A stretch of 47,781 nt of DNA from Geosiphon pyriformis. Lineage: Eukaryota > Glomeromycota > Glomeromycetes > Archaeosporales > Geosiphonaceae. The translations under genes and the position numbers were made by a program. The stretch spans positions 1,209-48,989 of the forward strand of contig JAAOMT010000284.1 of assembly GCA_016748015.1 (NCBI GenBank), given 5' to 3'. Under the pieces are notes generated by a model that made no database searches, had not been told where the DNA came from, and saw nothing but the letters and a program-made list of their open reading frames with translations. How positions within the stretch are numbered: the first letter of the stretch is position 1; the number at the start of each line of letters is the position of its first letter. Positions 43,298 through 47,781 of the stretch are shown here, in pieces.

Positions 43298-44269
43298 TGT
43301 TACCAGAGGTTTTTGGTCTCTTTTTTTGAATGTTGTAACTGTCTGTTGGTTGCAAATTCACGTTTTCTGGATGTGGTTAAACCTTCAGTAACTGAATTTT
43401 TTCTTCAAATTATCTCTTATAATTTGAACTGCTGGGCTTATAAGTGAAATGGCCAATTTCTTGCCAGTTACTTTATGTAGTTACATTGTAGTAAATGTCA
43501 ACTTTTTTCCAGGAATTGCTCATCTGAAAGCTCACTAAAAATGTGTAGTTACTTTGCTGTGAAAATTAACTCTTCTACAGGAATCTTGTCTGTAGGCTAC
43601 TCTAATGATTGTAATAAGAAAAGAGAAGAAAAATAAAAGAAATGTAAAAGAAATAGAATTTTATCAAGGAAAACGTTTTCTATTCAGGCCTGGAGTTACT
43701 AACAGTTTACTGAAATTGGTAGCTAATCAATTTCAAAACGTTAGTTGGGTTTTAAGGATTTTTCAAGTGCAATAATTAAAGAATTTGGTTTTTCAAATTA
43801 TTTGATATTTATTTTTTTTTGTGTATATGAGAATAGTTCTAAGTAACAAATCTAAAGTAAGATACATTTTCTTGAAGAGAAAAACTCTTCTTTTATATAA
43901 CTTGTTGTAGTACTAGTCTATGAACTTGCACTTTTTCTTTTTGCTTAAATTTTGGCAAACTAAAGATATATTTTGATAAACTACAAGTTATTTCGCTGAA
44001 CTATTGATTAATTTGGGTGAACTATTTATAATTTCAGCGAATTTCTGTAAATTTCGGCAAATTTTAGAATGTTACAAAGTTTAGGGTATTGTGTAATTTG
44101 ATCATCCTACTTTCTGTTATACTAATTAGATTCTTTTAATTGAATCGTGATATGTGATAATTGATTAAATAATAAATAATAATTTGAAATGATATTAATA
44201 TACTAATTAATTATAGAAATTATAAGAGTAATTTCATGCTAATTAATAGCTAAAATTCTATTGGTAACA
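43298..44269 (-). repeat. 5' LTR of element D (972 bp)
   Basis: TGTTACCAG at 43298, GGTAACA ending 44269. Repeat block 43955-44065, TATA near 43889-43897 (minus strand). PBS inside at about 43281-43296. No coding content. Confidence 0.92.
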
Positions 44270-44273
44270 ATGT

Positions 44274-45342
44274 GACAACACCAAAAATACCAAGAGCAGA
44301 TTTGATGTCATTGGAAGAGGTATCCAAAGGTATATTGTGCCAGAAAAAGAGAAAAAACAGAGGCCACACCAGAAGATTGTGCAATCTTAAGAGTGGTCAA
44401 AAAAACCTCACCACCAATAGCCACTTTGGTAGCACCAATTAGACTTTCCTGAGATGTAAATTTCATACAGAACAACTTAACAACATCTTGTGAAACTGAC
44501 TTAAACCAAATACAACCAGACAGCAGCTGAAACAAGAAACTAAGAAGGGCCATTTTGATCTTGAATGTGTCACTAGGCATAAGAGTGGAGGCCACTCATC
44601 CAGAGAACCTTTGTTGACCATTTACATTTATCTAAGCACCATTATCAACAACACCAGAAACTGGAGAAGAAGTAGATGATTCCATTTTCATCTGATTAGC
44701 CCAATCTTTGAGATTATCTGAAATGATGGACTGTTTTGCTTCCATGGCAGGAGATGATCTGCTGGAGATTACCACATTAGGCAACACAGCTAGTGGTTGA
44801 TCTTGCTCCATATTAGGAGTTGAGTCATTGCTATTGCCATTCATATTAGGAAGAGGGCTGGCTGCTGCTATGGAGATCTTACCCAAGATCTCATCTGAAA
44901 CCACCAAGGGATTTAGTGTGACCATAGCAGTTGTGACTATTTGCTGCTGTTTTTTGGAATTTTTGGTCTTTGTGGCCATTTGTGAAACAGAGGTAGTAGA
45001 AGTAGTGGAAGTGGTGAGAGCAGGAAAGACCATTTTGTTGACCAGTTTGTTATTAAAAATCTTTGGGCTTTTTGAAGTAGTAGAGACAATATTGGAATTG
45101 ACCCAAGTGTGCCTTTTTGAAAGAACTTTGACTGGAGAAAAACTACCAGCCAAAGGAGAGAAAAATGAACCAGAAGCTGCTAAAGGCAGCTTTTCACTAA
45201 TGTTTTTCAAAGGAAATGTAACCAGAACGTTTTGTCTAGCTGCTTCAATAACAGAGAGACCCTCTTGTGTTGAAACTTTATTAGTTACTATAGGAAAAGT
45301 ACTGTTTGCAACTTTTTTACTCTTAGCTCTAGTCGTGGTCAT
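44274..45342 (-). pseudogene. LINE ORF1 copy Z, N-terminal part
   Basis: ATG at 45342 (MTTTRAKSKKVANS) follows a leader of about 30 bp to the 15-bp duplication. 44632-45378 is open and parallels X (TNKVSTQEGLSVIEAARQN, SKRHTWVNS, ATKTKNSKKQQQIVTTAMV, ISDNLKDWANQMKMESS). 44308-44595 (LSFLFQLLSGCIWFKSVSQDVVKL) continues to the D insertion. It carries an extra short Ser/Ala insertion relative to X (about 45150-45185). Confidence 0.75.
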
Positions 45343-45372
45343 GAATTTTAAGAGAGAAAGAGTTTTTTTTCC

Positions 45373-45387
45373 AGCCACTTTGTTTAT
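45373..45387. repeat. Target duplication of element Z, right copy
   Basis: AGCCACTTTGTTTAT, identical to 32388-32402. Confidence 0.9.
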
Positions 45388-46206
45388 GCTGAAATCAATT
45401 CTTTTATCCTCTATTACTGCTTTAATAGCATTCTATGTGTACCAGTTAAGAGTTTTGAGCTGATTCCTTTGAGCTGTTGATACTACTGCATAACTATCAG
45501 TGTTCAATATCAGTTTGTATTTGTAAAGTACTGTTCCAAAGCCAATAATACAGCTTTTGCCTTAGTTTTTGTTGATGATAATGTTCCATCAACTACTATA
45601 CCAAAGTTGGCTTCTATCTTATGTATTACAAAAGTGGCTGTTTTTTTAGCATCCTCAGTACCAGCTTTTACTAGTAAGCCATCTGTTGATATTTCTATTT
45701 CCTTTCTGAGCCTCAATTTATCTTACACATTCCTCTATTGTGGTAATAGAGCATCAGGAATTTGGATGTAAATAGGTCATCTGATATTTGGTTATCTATT
45801 TTGTGTAACTCCATTGTTTCACATTGGATTACATTAATGTTTCTGTGTTCATTCATAATAATTGTAGACTCTAAAATCTTAAACCATTTGGGAATTTTAC
45901 TACTGTTGCTTTGTTTGTACTTCTTTGTGAAGTCCATCCATGTCATTAACAAACCATCCTTGTTCTGAATCTGATGTAAATACAAAATGTTTTCCTTCCT
46001 CAGTAAACTTCTGACCTTAGTGTAGACTTCACCTGAAGTTATGACTGTCTTAATTAAATGTGCTTGTGGTCTTGAAGATTTAGGTACCCCATATATGTTA
46101 CCAGAGCTTTTAAATGAGATGCCTCTTTCTTTTATTATTTGCATAATGTTTGCTATAAGATTAACTCTTGGCTTAGATCATTCATTAGTGGAATACTTAA
46201 GTATAT
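45388..46206 (-). pseudogene. LINE W ORF2, segment after RT core and RNase H N-terminus
   Basis: 45713-46144 (143 codons) reads ISFKSSGNIYGVPKSSRPQAH, LLMTWMDFTKKYKQSNSSKIPKWF: the region following the RT palm in this LINE type. 45510-45716 starts RNase H: EIEISTDGLL (first Asp), GTLSSTKTKAKAVLLALEQY (Glu region); then LILNTDSYAVVSTAQRNQLK (third acidic) reaches the Z duplication. The rest is at 32393. The 5' side is cut by element E at 46206. Confidence 0.8.
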
Positions 46207-46920
46207 TGTTATGGTTAAAACCCATAGTTTTTATTAGTTATTACATATATTAGTCACTGATGTAATATAATTAGCCACCCTATTTTTAGATAGTGATCAT
46301 TGACCTGATCAATGACCTGACTGTTGACTTGATCATTGACCTGATCATTGACTTGATCAATGACCTGATCATTGACCTGATCATTGGCCTGATTGTTGAC
46401 CACTTTAGATAGCTATATAAGCGATGATTCCCTTAGCTGTAGAAAGACATGATCAAAGTAACAAAATAAACAATATCAATTACTTCCTCTCATAATCGCT
46501 TATTCCTCTTTCCTTACCTTCAAGTATCTACTTGTTGGCATTCACATATCTTATCTTTTCCCCTTCTTGATTTGTATTTGTTAGAATTAGCCTAAGAAGC
46601 AATTGGCTTGCTCTTGTAATTTATTGAATAAAGAAACGATTGAAAAGTACAATGATACTTGTTATTGATTCTAAGAATTGCCGAGTTGAGGCATAGAATA
46701 ATAGCAGCGGTGTTATCTTCTTAACAATCACAGACTATTCCTCTACCTTCAGATTTAAGAAAAGATTAGCAACTGTGATTTTTATGAGACTGATCATGCA
46801 CATTGAATTCCTACTTATTTAATTCACTCCCTTATTGTAATTCTTTCTTTGTTTATTTCCATTACCATACAATACTGTTCTCCCTTACTATCTGTTAGCT
46901 TGTTACTCCAACCCATAACA
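46207..46920 (+). repeat. 5' LTR of element E (714 bp)
   Basis: TGTTATGGTTAAAACCC at 46207; ends CCAACCCATAACA at 46920. Inside: nine 12-bp repeats (46295-46402), TATATAA at 46414-46420, AATAAA at 46627-46632. Matches 27432-28065 and 32612-33242. Confidence 0.92.
46295..46402 (+). repeat. 12-bp tandem repeat in E LTR (nine units)
   Basis: Unit GATCATTGACCT with variants (GATCAATGACCT, GACTGTTGACTT, GATTGTTGACC). TGATCA palindromes recur. The array ends about 12 bp before the TATA box. C's LTR has about three units and the solo LTR one. Confidence 0.93.
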
Positions 46921-46972
46921 TAAAAGTGGTGCTTCCTGTAAGGTTGTCAAAGTTTACTTATTCTCTTATTGT

Positions 46973-47781
46973 ATGGGTGATTACTCATATCTGTCACAAC
47001 AATCAGAAAAACACTTTGCAGCACACAACAAAAACAATCTAAATTTCATTGGACTTAATCCTCTGCTCTTCTGCTTGATCTGTTTCCCCCTTGAAGAACA
47101 ATCCAGTAGACAATTCCAAGACTTTTGGAACTGGTTTCTGAACGAGCATTCAGTTGAAACCTACACAGCTTATATGACCTATTACTTTGACCAAGCTTAT
47201 TTTGAAAATGACTTTGAAGAAAGAAACAACAGTATCAATCAACTCTTATATTCTGCAATCTTTGAACAACAGCCTCTTGATTTCGAATATCTGAATTATC
47301 AAATCCACATTTGGATTGCTGCCCATCAAGCAACTGAAACTCTCTTTAAAACAGAAGAAAAAAGTTACCAAACTGCCTCTGTTTTTGATCTTTTATCAAG
47401 TGAATTAGACTCGTCTACACAAACAGTTATCCCTGAACCAATGGCTAATGACCCCATGCAAGCAAACATTCTGGCCGCCCTCCAAGATATACAAACTGCT
47501 TTAGGAAGAAGAAACAATACCCCACTACTATTATTTAGAGGTAATGCACAAGATCCAATTGAATGATTGGATGATTTTGAGAGAGCTGTTACAGCCAACC
47601 AGTATGATGAAGAATACAAGTTCTAAATCATTGGTGACTACCTCCAAGGCTCTCCTGCTACCTGGTTTTTACAAAAAACAGATGCCAATGCTCAACACAG
47701 AATAATCAGATGGACACCAATCAATGCTGGAGAAGAAAATACCTCTTTTACTACCCAATTTGAGGCCAAGTTCAGAACCCC
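46973..47781 (+). pseudogene. Element E gag, partial, two in-frame stops
   Basis: ATG start (MGDYSYLSQQSEKHF), then 198 open codons: N-domain (FQDFWNWFLNEHSVETY, YFDQAYFENDFEERNNS), linker, LLFRGNAQDPIE, then TGA at 47564-47566. The frame continues LDDFERAVTANQYDEEYKF, a TAA, then GDYLQGSPATWFLQKTDA to the window end. The TGA sits where Trp fits and the TAA where Gln stands in C (KFQIIGDYL), so both look like G-to-A or C-to-T changes. Unlike A/B/D/F, this gag begins with ATG. Confidence 0.83.

Larger units (their letters stand above)
34366..44269 (-). mobile_element. Element D: complete Ty3/gypsy-like element with dUTPase
   Basis: Both LTRs are 972 bp. Minus-strand order: PBS (TGGTGCTCTCTTACGG), gag, protease, Cys-rich domain, dUTPase, RT, RNase H, integrase, ORF3, polypurine tract. 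Gag start (43252), every open piece and the pol stop (36173-36175) share one frame, giving a gag-pol of about 2360 codons interrupted by point stops only. ORF3 (35438-36025) is a separate open frame. This is the best complete copy of the A/B/D family in the window. Confidence 0.93.
32403..45375 (-). mobile_element. ORF1-only LINE-like element Z (interrupted)
   Basis: Z itself is 32403-32611, 33243-34365 and 44274-45375, about 2.4 kb in sum: leader of about 30 bp, ORF1, 3' UTR and A-rich tail. A 15-bp exact duplication flanks it, and inside LINE W the reading frame is continuous without it. It contains no ORF2. It was later hit by a C/E-type LTR element (now a solo LTR, 32612-33242) and by element D (34366-44269). 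Comparison with X shows both empty sites. Confidence 0.85.
46207..47781 (+). mobile_element. Element E: Ty3/gypsy-like element, 5' part
   Basis: 5' LTR 46207-46920, PBS candidate TGGTGCTTCCTGTA (about 46927-46940), gag from 46973 to the window end. Same family as C by LTR and gag. It inserted into LINE W; preceding ATAT (46203-46206) would be the left target duplication. The remainder lies beyond the window. Confidence 0.87.

Noticed and set aside
1-47781. Host genes, tRNA or rRNA
   Set aside because: I scanned for non-element coding blocks and structural RNA and saw none; every sizeable stretch is assigned to an LTR element or LINE.

Overview
The window is a nest of retrotransposons with no recognisable single-copy host gene. 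It is strongly A+T-rich, and the elements carry fungal-type reverse transcriptase (RT), RNase H and integrase. The LINE ORF1 (RRM-like folds plus a CCHC knuckle) and the ORF2 style resemble those I associate with arbuscular mycorrhizal fungi (Glomeromycotina, e.g. Rhizophagus or Gigaspora). That assignment is inference from element style and base composition, not from a host marker.

Layout, left to right. Element C (+ strand, Ty3/gypsy-like) is the old scaffold of the left half: gag from 10668, pol to 14698, integrase at 24879-26150, a 3' accessory ORF at 26823-27431 and a 3' LTR at 27432-28065. Into C's gag went element B (minus strand, 2494-10667). Into B's 3' region went element A (minus strand, 1-2493, youngest, intact gag). 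Between C's RNase H and integrase went element F (+ strand, 14699-24878, both LTRs present). A 5'-truncated LINE (V) cut C near 26150. The right half is a LINE nest: an ORF1-only LINE-like element (X, 28066-30467), an RT fragment (Y, 30473-31240), and LINE W, whose ORF2 is split into 31241-32402 and 45376-46206. W is split by a second ORF1-only element (Z) flanked by an exact 15-bp target duplication. Z is itself split by a solo LTR (32612-33242) and by element D (minus strand, 34366-44269, both LTRs 972 bp). At the right edge, element E (+ strand, from 46207; same family as C) begins with an LTR and gag.

Shared design of A/B/D and F: LTR, a primer-binding site beginning TGGTGCT (TAGTGCT in F), then one continuous gag-pol frame running gag, protease, cysteine-rich domain, dUTPase, RT, RNase H and integrase. 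After it come a separate small 3' ORF (ORF3), a GAGGAGAT polypurine tract and the 3' LTR. B and D keep a single reading frame throughout and are broken mainly by nonsense changes. The C/E family has a shorter zinc-finger segment and no visible dUTPase. D, F and the solo LTR are bounded by visible 4-bp duplications; for A, B and E only one flank is inside the window.

Main points for a second look: a conserved accessory ORF3 downstream of integrase in three families; a Cys-rich domain fused to dUTPase between protease and RT; gag apparently starting at a conserved GTG in two families; ORF1-only LINE derivatives mobilised with target-site duplications; family-specific tandem repeats just upstream of each LTR TATA box; and a decay gradient dominated by C-to-T/G-to-A changes that follows the nesting order.
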